64,000 nucleotides of DNA from Bacillota bacterium (GCA_030706015.1 JAUZPI010000003.1:61508-125507), one strand, 5' to 3'; shown: positions 34,937-44,789, counted from the first letter of the stretch. Notes: a model not told the origin generated them from the sequence alone. Translations and numbers: made by a program.

Positions 34937-35740
34937 TTACTTGCCTCTCATGTTGTTTACAATGCCCCACATGTCATCTCCGGTCTTAAGGGCTTTTGAA
35001 CTCATCTCAAAATTTCTTTGAGCCATTATCATATCAGTCATTTCTTTACTCATATCAACGTTTGATTTTTCTAAATAACCTTGTAATATGTCAGCATTTG
35101 TTACTTGATATATTTGAGCTCCTGTTTTTGGTACATACAAATTTTTTCCTACTGACATAAGAGTGTCTCCTCCAACAGCATTAAATAAATTAATTTTTCC
35201 TACAGTTATGTAAGAATCTCCACTTGCAACTGTTATATTCCCCTGGTTGTCTACTTTAAAATTGTTTTCAGTTAGTGCAGGAATCTTGCCACCGAAATTA
35301 GAGTTCAGTGCAGCTTGGTCATATTGAATTTCTAGCCTGTTTCCATTTTTATCCACTAATAAACCAGTACTATCCAGGTTAAAACTTCCACCTCTTTCAT
35401 AAGCTTTGGTACCGTCAGGTAAAGTAACTCTAAAATAACCTTCTCCATCAATGGCTAGATCAGTGCTGGTGTTAGTCTGTTGTAAATTACCCTGGGAATT
35501 ATCTCTTAGCCATGATGTTGCTTTTACACCAGTACCAGTAAAAGGTTGCTGCATTCTGTTATCATTTTTAGTTTCAGGATATCCTTTTCTTTGAAGACTA
35601 TCTTGTACTAAATCTTCAAAGGAAACGTCTTCTCTTTTATAACCTTCAGTGTCCATGTTTGCAATATTATTTGATATACAATCTAATCTATCTTGCTGCG
35701 CATTCATTGCAGTTCTACCATTCCAAAGTATATTAAGCAT
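34937..35740 (-). CDS. flgG: Flagellar basal-body rod protein FlgG-like
   Basis: The product is a 267-aa rod/hook-family protein exported by the flagellar apparatus. The N-terminal MLNILWNGRTAMNAQQDRLD plus CISNNIANMDTEGYKRE is the flagellar rod signature. The C-terminal helix carries MTDMIMAQRNFEMSSKAL, the standard axial-protein D0 motif. The start ATG 35740 lies 6 nt after AGGTAGGTG; a GTG 9 bases upstream lies inside that site. It is the second of two adjacent FlgF/FlgG-type genes ending the operon (compare flhO-flhP in B. subtilis). Whether it is the proximal or distal rod subunit is not certain. Confidence 0.87.
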   Translation of the reverse strand: MLNILWNGRTAMNAQQDRLDCISNNIANMDTEGYKREDVSFEDLVQDSLQRKGYPETKNDNRMQQPFTGTGVKATSWLRDNSQGNLQQTNTSTDLAIDGEGYFRVTLPDGTKAYERGGSFNLDSTGLLVDKNGNRLEIQYDQAALNSNFGGKIPALTENNFKVDNQGNITVASGDSYITVGKINLFNAVGGDTLMSVGKNLYVPKTGAQIYQVTNADILQGYLEKSNVDMSKEMTDMIMAQRNFEMSSKALKTGDDMWGIVNNMRGK

Positions 35741-35765
35741 ATTTTTCACCTACCTATAAATATTA

Positions 35766-36578
35766 TTATACCTTGCCAACATCGTTAACAGTTTTACCTA
35801 AAGTCTCATCTATTGATTGAACTACCTTTTGATCTGTTTCAAAGCTTCTCATGGTGGTCATCATGTTTGCCATTTCATTAATAATATTTACATTAGATTT
35901 CTCTAAGGATCCCTGTCTTATTGTAATATTATTTGATAATGCTAGGTTGTTACCTGTATCTTCATAAAGATTGTCCCCTATTTTTTTAAGAGACTTATAA
36001 TCCTTTAATAGGTTATTAGCATTATTCTCATTGAAATTTGCTAGCTGCATCTTATACTTTAATTGTCCATCCACTCTAATATTACCATATGCATCAGCAG
36101 TTAGTTTTCCGTTACCAACATTTATAGGTTCAGAAACTCCAGTGGCTAAATTTGTTCCCATAACAAGATCTCCACTATCATTGACTAAATTTCCTTGCAT
36201 ATTTACATGAAAATGACCATCTCTGGTGTAATATTGATTTGTATTAACTCCATTATTGCGCTGTACAACAAAAAAACCTGGACCATCAACCGCGAAATCA
36301 TTATCTTTTCCAGTGTCTTGAATGTCCCCCTGAGTAAAATCAATATTCGTGTCATCTATTGCACTTCCAAGAGAAAGACTTCCTATATTTTTTCCTATAC
36401 GCTTTCCATTTTGAACTGTGTCATAATTTCTTATCATAACATCCTTAAATTGCTTTATTGCTAAATTATCCCCTTTATATCCTACGGTACCTGCGTTAGC
36501 CATATTATTAGTAATAACATCCTGTTTAGCTTCTTGTGTTATCATACCAGAAACCGCAGTATATAGGCTTCTTATCAT
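35766..36578 (-). CDS. flgF: Flagellar basal-body rod protein FlgF/FlgG family
   Basis: The 270-aa axial protein begins MIRSLYTAVSGMITQEAKQD and carries the rod signature VITNNMANAGTVGYK. It ends with a D0 helix (INEMANMMTTMRSFETDQKV). It is a paralogue of the next gene (flgG), 25 bases away. I call it flgF because it precedes flgG, but in Gram-positives these two are often both labelled FlgG. The assignment to the rod is secure; the exact subunit is tentative. Confidence 0.85.
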   Translation of the reverse strand: MIRSLYTAVSGMITQEAKQDVITNNMANAGTVGYKGDNLAIKQFKDVMIRNYDTVQNGKRIGKNIGSLSLGSAIDDTNIDFTQGDIQDTGKDNDFAVDGPGFFVVQRNNGVNTNQYYTRDGHFHVNMQGNLVNDSGDLVMGTNLATGVSEPINVGNGKLTADAYGNIRVDGQLKYKMQLANFNENNANNLLKDYKSLKKIGDNLYEDTGNNLALSNNITIRQGSLEKSNVNIINEMANMMTTMRSFETDQKVVQSIDETLGKTVNDVGKV

Positions 36579-36593
36579 ATAATCACTTCCCTG

Positions 36594-36770
36594 TTATTTT
36601 ATTACTTTCATATCTGTTGGATATTTCATTCCATAAGATTGAGCTTTCTGCTCAATCTCACTCCTGCTCATATTAGAATTGATATTTACACCAGCCATCA
36701 ACATGGTGGATATTAATATTCCTATCCCAATTCCAATAAGTATTTTTTTATCCGTTAGAAAACTTAGCAT
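36594..36770 (-). CDS. Small membrane protein (58 aa) within the flagellar operon
   Basis: The ORF reads MLSFLTDKKILIGIGIGIL onward and ends KYPTDMKVIK. It has a hydrophobic N-terminal stretch (about 10-27) and then a polar segment with IEQKAQSYGM. The start lies 5 bases after the stop of the SwrB-like gene (AGGAAATAAGAGGA upstream), and the stop is 15 bases before flgF. The tight packing in the operon supports a real gene. I know no named family; a clostridial flagellar accessory role is inferred from place only. Confidence 0.7.
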   Translation of the reverse strand: MLSFLTDKKILIGIGIGILISTMLMAGVNINSNMSRSEIEQKAQSYGMKYPTDMKVIK

Positions 36771-36775
36771 TCCTC

Positions 36776-37363
36776 TTATTTCCTGTATAATTCTTTTACT
36801 AATAGTACCTCCCCCTTACCTATATCAAGTTTTTCAGCAATTTCTTCAACAGAATGGCCTTCACTCAACATATTCTGCACTTGATCTACTTTTGTGCCAT
36901 TTTCGTTTTGGGTTGATGGTTCCTTCTCACTTGGTCTAGACTTTTCCTTATTTATCTTAGTTTTAAGTTTTCGTAATTTATTTGTTTTAATATCTTCACT
37001 AATTTCTTGAACTTTACTGTTATTAACTGCGTTTATATTTTTATTTATATTATTAATTATATCATTATTTTCGTTAAAATCATGAAAATCTTTATTGTAA
37101 CTGTGAATATTTTGTAAATCTGAATTATTACTCTCCATCAACTTATGATGATTTTCTTCTTTTAGCTTTTGAATTTCCTTCTGAAGTTCAAGAATAGTTT
37201 CAGAAAATTCTCGTCTTAAATCACCTATCATTACATCTACTTCATCTATGTTAGTTGAAGCATGATTTAATACGTTATTAAAATTCTTTTTTTCATTCTT
37301 AATCGCTCTATAATTTACTAAAATAAGAGCAATCCCAATGCAAAACAATATAATTGGTGTCAT
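36776..37363 (-). CDS. SwrB-like protein (DUF6115), membrane anchor plus helix-turn-helix
   Basis: The 195-aa protein has an N-terminal membrane helix (ILFCIGIALILV, about 5-17), a coiled coil (about 45-70), an Asn-rich linker (NENNDIINNINKN), and a C-terminal segment, MLSEGHSVEEIAEKLDIGKG, that looks like a small helix-turn-helix. This layout and its place right after the flagellar sigma factor match B. subtilis SwrB, which promotes basal-body assembly at the FliG/FliF stage. The sequence similarity is in architecture rather than in motifs. Confidence 0.72.
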   Translation of the reverse strand: MTPIILFCIGIALILVNYRAIKNEKKNFNNVLNHASTNIDEVDVMIGDLRREFSETILELQKEIQKLKEENHHKLMESNNSDLQNIHSYNKDFHDFNENNDIINNINKNINAVNNSKVQEISEDIKTNKLRKLKTKINKEKSRPSEKEPSTQNENGTKVDQVQNMLSEGHSVEEIAEKLDIGKGEVLLVKELYRK

Positions 37364-37380
37364 TTATTTATCAACTCCAT

Positions 37381-38115
37381 TTAATTTTGTTGTTCATACT
37401 TCAACTTTTGCATTGCCTTCCTCAAATGTAATATCGCTCTTGTATGCAACTGGCAAACTCTAGACTCTGAAACACCTAATACATTACCGATTTGCTTTAA
37501 TGTAAGCCCTTCATAGTAATATAGTGATAGAACAGTTCTATCCTTTTCATTTAATGTGTCAATAGCCTTTGTAAGATATTCGATTTTCTCTTTTTCTTCA
37601 AGACTTTTTTCAGGGCTAGGACTATTTTCATCTTCTATTGTTCCTATAAGAGGCATATCGTCATCCTCAGAAAATATTAATTCTTCTAATGACACTACAG
37701 AAATATAGTTAATATATCCTTCTATTTCAGCAACTTCTTCTAAACTTACATTTAACTCAGCAGCGATCTCTTCAACAGAAGGCTCTCTTAAAAGATCTTT
37801 TTGAAGCTTTTCTATAACCATATTATACCTATTAAGCTTATCCATAGCCCCCTTGGAAATGGGACTATTTTTTCTAAGTTCATCTATCATAGCGCCTTTT
37901 ATTCTTATGGAGGAGTATGTTGAAAACTTCATACCCTTACTATCATCATATTTATTTATTGCATCCATAAGACCAATCATGCCGTAACTTACTAGGTCTT
38001 CGTACTCTATATATCTACTTTTTCCAATTATAACTCTTGAGGCTATATACTTAACTAGAGGTATATACTTTTTTACGATTTCCTCTTTAACATCAATATT
38101 TTTGGCTATTGCCAT
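37381..38115 (-). CDS. sigD: RNA polymerase sigma factor SigD/FliA (sigma-28)
   Basis: The 244-aa flagellar sigma factor has region 2 with KFSTYSSIRIKGAMIDELRK and DLVSYGMIGLMDAI, and region 4 with TLKQIGNVLGVSESRVCQLH. It drives late flagellar promoters (consensus TAAA-N15-GCCGATAA). A close match lies upstream of the flagellin gene in this window. It starts at ATG 38115 after AAAGGGGG, 3 bases from the PilZ gene stop. I see no flgM anti-sigma gene nearby. Confidence 0.95.
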   Translation of the reverse strand: MAIAKNIDVKEEIVKKYIPLVKYIASRVIIGKSRYIEYEDLVSYGMIGLMDAINKYDDSKGMKFSTYSSIRIKGAMIDELRKNSPISKGAMDKLNRYNMVIEKLQKDLLREPSVEEIAAELNVSLEEVAEIEGYINYISVVSLEELIFSEDDDMPLIGTIEDENSPSPEKSLEEKEKIEYLTKAIDTLNEKDRTVLSLYYYEGLTLKQIGNVLGVSESRVCQLHTRAILHLRKAMQKLKYEQQN

Positions 38116-38118
38116 AGT

Positions 38119-38784
38119 TTAGTCCCCCTTTAAACCTCTTTTCATCTGTATACGCATAATTTCAAACACGTAACTAATAATTTTCTCTCTAGTACCTTCA
38201 TCTAATTTCTCAAAATCCAAACCACAATTATACTGTTTATCACTATCTTTAATAGCTCTTACTACATTACATACAAGTATTACTTCATCATCTTTAACTG
38301 GTAATTTAACTAAAAGAACATCCCCGTTTGCCATTTGTTCTAAAGTTCGCATTCTCATACCGCTGCCACTTAAATCTAGCACAGTAGCTTCTTTAAACAC
38401 TTCTTTTGCCCTGCTTACCTTCTCTATGTCCTTTTCTGACAGACCCTTTTTAATTTTAACATAGCTCATTTTTTGTAAAACACTTACCCTAACAAACCTT
38501 CTACGTTGAATTTTCTTAACGGAAGTTGGATGGGCTAACAGAACAATAGCTACTCCTTCGATTTTTCTTCCAATGACCTCTGTTTCAAACTTATAAACTG
38601 TTCTCTCGTCATAGTAATAAACCTCAACATTATCCCCTTTTTTTAGTGTTGCATATTCGCCATTGTTTACAGGTATACTAATGCCTATATGTTCTTCATT
38701 AATATCCTGAACATTGCTTTTATACACACTGTCTTCCCATATTACTTCACATTTAGAATTAACATTGAGTCCAATATTTGCCAT
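38119..38784 (-). CDS. PilZ-domain flagellar brake protein (YcgR/MotI-like)
   Basis: The 221-aa protein has an N-terminal YcgR-N-like region (about 1-95) and a C-terminal PilZ domain. The c-di-GMP binding elements are RRRFVRV (the RxxxR motif) and DLSGSGMRMR (the D/NxSxxG motif). Family members bind c-di-GMP and slow or stop the flagellar motor by contacting the stator or rotor. It lies between flhG and sigD, the usual Firmicute place. No c-di-GMP enzyme is in the window. Confidence 0.9.
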   Translation of the reverse strand: MANIGLNVNSKCEVIWEDSVYKSNVQDINEEHIGISIPVNNGEYATLKKGDNVEVYYYDERTVYKFETEVIGRKIEGVAIVLLAHPTSVKKIQRRRFVRVSVLQKMSYVKIKKGLSEKDIEKVSRAKEVFKEATVLDLSGSGMRMRTLEQMANGDVLLVKLPVKDDEVILVCNVVRAIKDSDKQYNCGLDFEKLDEGTREKIISYVFEIMRIQMKRGLKGD

Positions 38785-38796
38785 AGTTACAACTCC

Positions 38797-39663
38797 TTAC
38801 GAAAAAATGTTAAAGATCTTATTAAATAATCCCTGAATGCCAACTCCTTTACTTTCTGACATAGTGCCAATAATGTTTTTTGCAATCTTTGATATATCCT
38901 TTGATGCATCACAGTTTGGGTGAGCAATTACAAATGGCTGTTGATTCCTTACAGATTGAACCAATTTTTTATCTTCTGATATGCTGCCTAAATAATCAAC
39001 ATTTAGCTTTAAAAAATTAGTAACTGCTCCTTTAAACTTATTGAAGGTTTCTTGTCCTTCTTTTTCATCCATGGCCCTATTTATAACCACCTTAGCGCTA
39101 GTCTTCAGCTTAAAATGATTAACTGCTTTAACCAAACTATAGGCATCCATAAGAGCAGTTGGCTCAGGGGTAGTTATAATTATTAACTCCTCACAGCTGG
39201 CGATAAATCCAAGAACGCTTCTGTTTATTCCTGCACCAGTATCCATGATTATATAATCAAAACCTGTGAGGTTTGATAACTTGTCAATAAATTTATTTCT
39301 TTGAGTATTTGTTAATTCGCTTATCTTAGTAATACCAGAACCTCCTGGTAAAAGTTTTACTCCAAAGGGTCCTGTCATAATAATATCATCAATTTCTTTT
39401 CCATTAAATATTATATCAAAAACATTGTACTTTGGTAAGAAACCCATAAGTACATCATCATTTCCCATTCCCACGTCAGCATCAAATATAAGTACTTTTT
39501 TCCCCATCTTTTGAAGAGTTATAGATAAATTTACTACGAAATTACTCTTACCTACTCCTCCCTTTCCAGAGGTAACTGTAATTATCTTTGGCTTATCAGT
39601 TTCAGTTTCGGCGGGTCCCCCCTCAGTTGCCATTTGTCTTAATCTATATGCTTGGTCTAACAT
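38797..39663 (-). CDS. flhG: Flagellum placement ATPase FlhG (MinD/ParA-like)
   Basis: The gene encodes a 288-aa deviant-Walker ATPase that sets flagellar number and place together with FlhF. The P-loop is TVTSGKGGVGKSNFVVN (GKGGVGKS, 33-40). The N-terminal DQAYRLRQ matches the DQAxxLR motif known to stimulate FlhF GTPase. DADVGMGNDDVL and DYIIMDTGAGIN complete the MinD fold. Its start overlaps the flhF stop by 7 bases. Confidence 0.94.
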   Translation of the reverse strand: MLDQAYRLRQMATEGGPAETETDKPKIITVTSGKGGVGKSNFVVNLSITLQKMGKKVLIFDADVGMGNDDVLMGFLPKYNVFDIIFNGKEIDDIIMTGPFGVKLLPGGSGITKISELTNTQRNKFIDKLSNLTGFDYIIMDTGAGINRSVLGFIASCEELIIITTPEPTALMDAYSLVKAVNHFKLKTSAKVVINRAMDEKEGQETFNKFKGAVTNFLKLNVDYLGSISEDKKLVQSVRNQQPFVIAHPNCDASKDISKIAKNIIGTMSESKGVGIQGLFNKIFNIFS

Positions 39664-40868
39664 ATATTATCCTCTCCTATTACAAGTTTAGATACTTCCG
39701 ATACTGTAAGCTTTTTAATATCATCTGGAACATTTTGACCTGTAGTCACATAGCTCAAAGGTTTTTTTGCTGCATTGAGGATATTTAGCACTGAACCATA
39801 GGTAGTAGTTTCATCAAGTTTAGTAATAATCACGTTGTTATAATTTAAAACACTATATCCATCTACTATAGCTGGAATATCTGTATTTTTAGTTGTGCAG
39901 CTCATAACTAAATGAATATTATCTGTATTTGCCTTATCTACAAAAGCTCGAAGTTCAGAAATCTGCATTTTATTTTTACTGCTTCTTCCTGTTGTATCTA
40001 TAAGTATAACATCACAGTCCTTCATACTTTCAATAGCTTGGTCCATTTCTTTTATAGTTAAAACAACTTTAAAAGGAATACCCATAATATCCGCATAGGT
40101 CTTAAGCTGCTCCACAGCTCCAATTCTATAGGTATCGATAGTGATAAGTCCGACCTGCTTCTTCTCAATTAAAGAAAGTCTCCCAGCTAGCTTTGCAATG
40201 GTTGTAGTTTTTCCTACTCCTGTTGGTCCAACTAACACTATAGTTCCCTCAGGATTAAAATCAGCAACCTCTACATAGTCTTTGATTACATTTAAAATCT
40301 TTTGTTCCTCTTCTTCAGAACCCATATCCTCTTTAATTTTATTTATAACTTCTTTGATTAATTCCTTATCCAAATCACTTTTTTCAAGACTTAGTTCTAG
40401 TTCACTCTTTTCCTCAACTTGAACTCCTTTTGCCATGTTGTTTAAGAGTTTTTTCATTTCCTGCATTTCCTTTAGTACATCGTTGTCTGCTGATATTTTA
40501 AATTCTTCAACTTTCTCAGATAAAAGAACCTCATTTTTCTTAGTAATTTCCTTGTTATCCTTTTCACTTCTATATGATAGCTCGTCCTTTCCAGCTATTG
40601 GCTGAATAGGGCGAGTTTCATTTACATTCATTACTTTTTTTAATGCTTCAAGACTATCCTTCATTGTATCTTTATTTTCTTTGCTCTTTTTATTATTACT
40701 ATTATCTAAAGCTGCAGTAACCTCTAGAACCTTTTTTGAAAAGAAACCTACAATTCCTGATTTTCTTATCTTTCTTTGGCTTATAATAATTGCATCACTT
40801 CCCAGTTCATATCTGATGCGAGTCATAGCCTCATTCATATTATTTACTACGTACTTCTTAATAATCAT
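39657..40868 (-). CDS. flhF: Flagellar biosynthesis GTPase FlhF
   Basis: This SRP-type GTPase directs the position of early flagellar assembly. The 403-aa protein has a basic N-terminal B domain and a helical N domain (about 160-205). The GTPase G domain follows, with the P-loop VLVGPTGVGKTTTIAKLAG (214-221), DTYRIGAVEQL and DTTGRSSKN, and TKLDET as the guanine-specificity motif. It overlaps flhA by 4 bases and flhG by 7, so the three genes are tightly coupled. Confidence 0.95.
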   Translation of the reverse strand: MIIKKYVVNNMNEAMTRIRYELGSDAIIISQRKIRKSGIVGFFSKKVLEVTAALDNSNNKKSKENKDTMKDSLEALKKVMNVNETRPIQPIAGKDELSYRSEKDNKEITKKNEVLLSEKVEEFKISADNDVLKEMQEMKKLLNNMAKGVQVEEKSELELSLEKSDLDKELIKEVINKIKEDMGSEEEEQKILNVIKDYVEVADFNPEGTIVLVGPTGVGKTTTIAKLAGRLSLIEKKQVGLITIDTYRIGAVEQLKTYADIMGIPFKVVLTIKEMDQAIESMKDCDVILIDTTGRSSKNKMQISELRAFVDKANTDNIHLVMSCTTKNTDIPAIVDGYSVLNYNNVIITKLDETTTYGSVLNILNAAKKPLSYVTTGQNVPDDIKKLTVSEVSKLVIGEDNIC

Positions 40869-42937
40869 TGTATGCTCACAACTCCTTCAGTATTTATCTG
40901 AACATCGTTAGGTATCTCATTTAAGGAAATTACGTTCACATTAGGAAAGACCATTTCTAACAGCTTACGAACCGCTGGTCTAATCTTTGGAGAAACCAAT
41001 AACGCTGCTTGATTTTCGTAAAAATACACTGTATCCAGTACATGCTTTATAGATGCTAATATACTACCAGTTGTGTCAGGATCAATTGCTGGAAAAGATC
41101 CCTGCGGTGATTTTTGAATATTATTTGCAATTAATGTTTCAACTTCTGGTGATAGTGTTGCTACAGTTATTGTATTATTTTCATCCACCATAGAGTTGCA
41201 TATTGTTCTTCCTAATGCTATTCTAACATACTCAGTGAGAAGTTCAATATCCTTTGTATTTCTAGAATTGTCAGCTAAACATTCTAGTATGCTGACCATA
41301 TCCTTAATTGGCACTTTTTCCTTTAATAATCCTTGAAGTACCTTCTGTACTTCACCAATGGTCATTAAATCAGGTATTAATTCTTCTACAACTGCACTGT
41401 ATTTTTCCTTCATAGAATCTATTATTGATTTAACCTCTTGTCTCCCTAAAAGTTCATATGCATGACTCTTAATAGTTTCAGTTAAATGTGTAACCATGAC
41501 CGTAGTAGGATCTACTACAGTAAGTCCTTTTATCTCCGCATCCTCTCTTTGATCCTTATTTATCCAAAAGGCTACAAGTCCAAAGGTTGGTTCCACAGTT
41601 TTTATACCTGCAATACTTACATCTTCACCACTTGGATCCATGCATAATAACATAGTTGGCATAAGCTCACCTTTAGCTATAACTGTTCCACGAATCTTAA
41701 CCACATATTCATTTGTCTTAAGTTGAAGATTATCTCTTATTCTGATTGGTTGTACAACTATACCCATTTCAATAGCACATTGTCTACGTACAGAAGCGAT
41801 TCTCTGAAGAAGATCTCCATCTGAACTTTCATCTGCTAAAGGAATAAGTCCATAACCTATTTCTATCTCCATTGGTTCAACAGAAATTAGCTCCATAACA
41901 TTCTCTGGCTCTCTTCTTTCTGTTTCAATTATCTCATTATTTTGTATTTCTATTTCTTCTAACATTTTGCTTTTCTCATCTTTAAATAAGAAAAACGCAC
42001 TAACACCAGTAGCAGCTGATAAAACTATAAAAACTATATGAGGCAGCCCAGGTATGAGTCCTAGGAAAAATAATAGTACAGATGCTATAGCGATAACTTT
42101 AGGATACCCAGTCATTTGTTCCATAACCTGAGTTCCTAGATTCTCATCATTTCCAGAACGAGTTACCAAAATACCTGTAGCTATAGAGATCAATAAGGCT
42201 GGTATTTGACTTACCAATCCGTCACCTATAGTTAACCTTACATAAGTCTGAGCAGCTTGAGAAATACCCATATTAAGCATTAAAGCTCCTATAATTATAC
42301 CACCAATAATATTTATAAAAACTATTATGATGCCTGCGATAGCATCTCCCTTGACGAACTTAGATGCACCATCCATAGAGCCATAGAATTCCGCTTCTTG
42401 TTGCAGCTTTCTTCTTCTGTTTTTTGCTTCAGCATCGTCAATAAGTCCTGCATTTAAATCTGCGTCAATACTCATCTGTTTTCCTGGCATAGCATCTAAA
42501 GTAAATCTTGCAGACACTTCTGCTACTCTTCCGGCACCATTAGTAATAACAACGAACTGAATAATTATAATGATTAAAAATATAATAATACCTACAACGT
42601 AATTTCCACCCACTACGAAACTACCGAAGGCATTAATTATCTCTCCAGCATATCCCTGACTTAATATCTGTCTAGTAGATGAAATATTCAGCCCCAGTCT
42701 AAACAGCGTTGTTATTAAAAGCAAGGTTGGAAATACTGAAAACTGCAGCACTTCTGTAGTAAACATTGTTAATACAATAATCACAACTGCTAAAGTTATA
42801 TTCAGTGCAATAAGTATATCTATCATAAATGTGGGAAGAGGAATAATAATCATAAGAACTATAGCCATTACTCCAAATGCAATTAAAATATCCCAGTTGT
42901 CACGTAATTTAAATCTTTTTTTACTGTTCTCAACCAA
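40865..42937 (-). CDS. flhA: Flagellar export gate protein FlhA
   Basis: FlhA forms the nonameric export-gate ring that takes substrates and uses the proton motive force. The N-terminal half (about 1-330) has about 8 membrane helices and the FHIPEP signature region with AEVSARFTLDAMPGKQMSID and ADLNAGLI. The C-terminal half is the cytoplasmic docking domain (about 350-690). Length 690 aa is normal. It starts at TTG 42937. It follows the fliR-flhB fusion gene. Confidence 0.97.
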   Translation of the reverse strand: MVENSKKRFKLRDNWDILIAFGVMAIVLMIIIPLPTFMIDILIALNITLAVVIIVLTMFTTEVLQFSVFPTLLLITTLFRLGLNISSTRQILSQGYAGEIINAFGSFVVGGNYVVGIIIFLIIIIIQFVVITNGAGRVAEVSARFTLDAMPGKQMSIDADLNAGLIDDAEAKNRRRKLQQEAEFYGSMDGASKFVKGDAIAGIIIVFINIIGGIIIGALMLNMGISQAAQTYVRLTIGDGLVSQIPALLISIATGILVTRSGNDENLGTQVMEQMTGYPKVIAIASVLLFFLGLIPGLPHIVFIVLSAATGVSAFFLFKDEKSKMLEEIEIQNNEIIETERREPENVMELISVEPMEIEIGYGLIPLADESSDGDLLQRIASVRRQCAIEMGIVVQPIRIRDNLQLKTNEYVVKIRGTVIAKGELMPTMLLCMDPSGEDVSIAGIKTVEPTFGLVAFWINKDQREDAEIKGLTVVDPTTVMVTHLTETIKSHAYELLGRQEVKSIIDSMKEKYSAVVEELIPDLMTIGEVQKVLQGLLKEKVPIKDMVSILECLADNSRNTKDIELLTEYVRIALGRTICNSMVDENNTITVATLSPEVETLIANNIQKSPQGSFPAIDPDTTGSILASIKHVLDTVYFYENQAALLVSPKIRPAVRKLLEMVFPNVNVISLNEIPNDVQINTEGVVSIQ

Positions 42938-42950
42938 TTTCTCTCACCCT

Positions 42951-44789
42951 TTACTTACGTTTTTTCATTTTATATACCAAGGCTAATATCTCAGCTACTG
43001 CTTCATACATATCTACTGGTATCTCTTGGTCTATTTCTACTTCTTTATAAATTAATCTAGCTAACGGTTTATTTTCTATAATTGGAATCTCACTATCCTT
43101 AGCAATTTCTTTGATTTTTATAGCTACTTGATCAGCACCTTTAGCTACCACCACTGGTGAGCTATTTTCCCCCTGCTCATATTTTAAAGCTACCGCAATA
43201 TGAGTTGGATTTGTAACAACAACTGTTGCATTGGGTACATTCTGCATCATTCTTCTCGTAGATAGTTCTCTCATCTTTTGTCTACGTTTTGATTTAATTT
43301 CAGGATTTCCTTCGTCTTGTTTATATTCTTCTTTTATTTCTTGCTTTGTCATTCTCAAGTCTTTATTATATTGATATCTTTGATAAATATAATCTGCAAG
43401 TGAAATTGCTAAAACAACTAAAGTTACTCTTGCTAAGATATTTTGTATTAACCCTTTAAAAACCACTGGCAAAGAGGTAAATTCCAAAGTACTCATCATC
43501 ATGACATTGGTAAAGTTTGATTTTACAAAACTATAGCCCACAACCCCTACAGTTATTACCACAGCAAGATTTTTCACCTGATCAACCGCGGTTCGCATTG
43601 AAAATATTCTTTTGAATCCATTTATAGGGTTCAATTTTTTTAAATCAGGTTTTAATGGCTCTCCAGTTAAGATAAAACCAGTTTGAATAAAATTAGCTAC
43701 TACACCCACAACCATAATTGGAACTGCAAAGCAAAGAAATATGAATCCAATTCTAAGGACACTAAAAAGCAATAGATTGTTAACTTGATTAAAACTTAAA
43801 TCTGAATTTATATTTAAGTAATTACCGAAATAAGTAATTAGCATTGATTTCATATTATTGAATAAAAATACCCCTAAAGTTGCAACAACTAAAGTCGATG
43901 TTAATAGTGTAAGCGATAAACTAACGTCCTTACTCCTAGCAACTTGACCTTTTTTTCTAGCCTCACTCTTCTTCTTCGGAGTTGCTTCTTCTGTTTTTTC
44001 CTCAGAAGCAAATATTATTATTAAGGGTAATACCTTATATAAGCCTTTAAATACATCTGGAATTAATCCAAAGCCGTAAATTAAAAGCTTAAGTGTTAGT
44101 GGAAATGCTAAAGAAAAACAAGTAAGTCCAAGCATTATTTTAACAGGCATACTTAGAATCATTAAATTTAACTGAGGCACTGTTCTAGCCACGAGACCCA
44201 TAACTATGTCTGTAATTACAAGTACTAAAATAATCGGAAGAGCTATTTTAATACCAATTGCAAAAAACTGAATAAATGCATTAATAACTAACATTGCAGT
44301 ATCCTGGTTTAATATAAACTTACCTAATCCTATTACATTAAAACTTTCACTTAATGATTTAATTAACATATGATGTCCATCTATAGCGAAGAAAATTACA
44401 ACACTAAAAAGCTCTAAAATTCTTTCTAAAAATGTTGTATTACTATTAGTGTTAGGATCATACATAGAAATCATTCCAAAACCAATCTGAATGTCCATAA
44501 ATTGACCAGCAACTCTTGCTGATATAAAACATAAGTTGGTTATAAATCCCATTAAAAGACCAGTAATAATTTCTGAAAAACAATATCCAATAAAAACCAT
44601 TGTGTTTGTATAACTTGTTACGCTCGAATAGTTCAATCCTGGAAGAAGTATATAGCTAAGCAATACAGTAAAACCTATTTTTGCTGTATTTGGCATCCCC
44701 TTAGGGAAAAATACCTGTAAAGCCAGAAAGAAACAGGTGATTCTAAGCAAAACAAGTATAAAAGCTGTATAATATGCCGTATCCATCAT
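42951..44789 (-). CDS. fliR-flhB: Fused FliR-FlhB export gate protein
   Basis: A single 612-aa frame joins FliR (about 1-255: six membrane segments, MDIQIGFGMISMYDPN) to FlhB (about 262-612: EEKTEEATPKKKSEARKKGQ start, four membrane segments). The C-terminal autocleavage site NPTH is intact at 527-530 (VVVTNPTHIAVALKYE). No frameshift or stop is seen at the joint near residues 255-262. Such fusions are known in Clostridium. It replaces the separate fliR and flhB genes of Bacillus and keeps the usual order fliQ-fliR-flhB-flhA. Confidence 0.95.
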   Translation of the reverse strand: MMDTAYYTAFILVLLRITCFFLALQVFFPKGMPNTAKIGFTVLLSYILLPGLNYSSVTSYTNTMVFIGYCFSEIITGLLMGFITNLCFISARVAGQFMDIQIGFGMISMYDPNTNSNTTFLERILELFSVVIFFAIDGHHMLIKSLSESFNVIGLGKFILNQDTAMLVINAFIQFFAIGIKIALPIILVLVITDIVMGLVARTVPQLNLMILSMPVKIMLGLTCFSLAFPLTLKLLIYGFGLIPDVFKGLYKVLPLIIIFASEEKTEEATPKKKSEARKKGQVARSKDVSLSLTLLTSTLVVATLGVFLFNNMKSMLITYFGNYLNINSDLSFNQVNNLLLFSVLRIGFIFLCFAVPIMVVGVVANFIQTGFILTGEPLKPDLKKLNPINGFKRIFSMRTAVDQVKNLAVVITVGVVGYSFVKSNFTNVMMMSTLEFTSLPVVFKGLIQNILARVTLVVLAISLADYIYQRYQYNKDLRMTKQEIKEEYKQDEGNPEIKSKRRQKMRELSTRRMMQNVPNATVVVTNPTHIAVALKYEQGENSSPVVVAKGADQVAIKIKEIAKDSEIPIIENKPLARLIYKEVEIDQEIPVDMYEAVAEILALVYKMKKRK

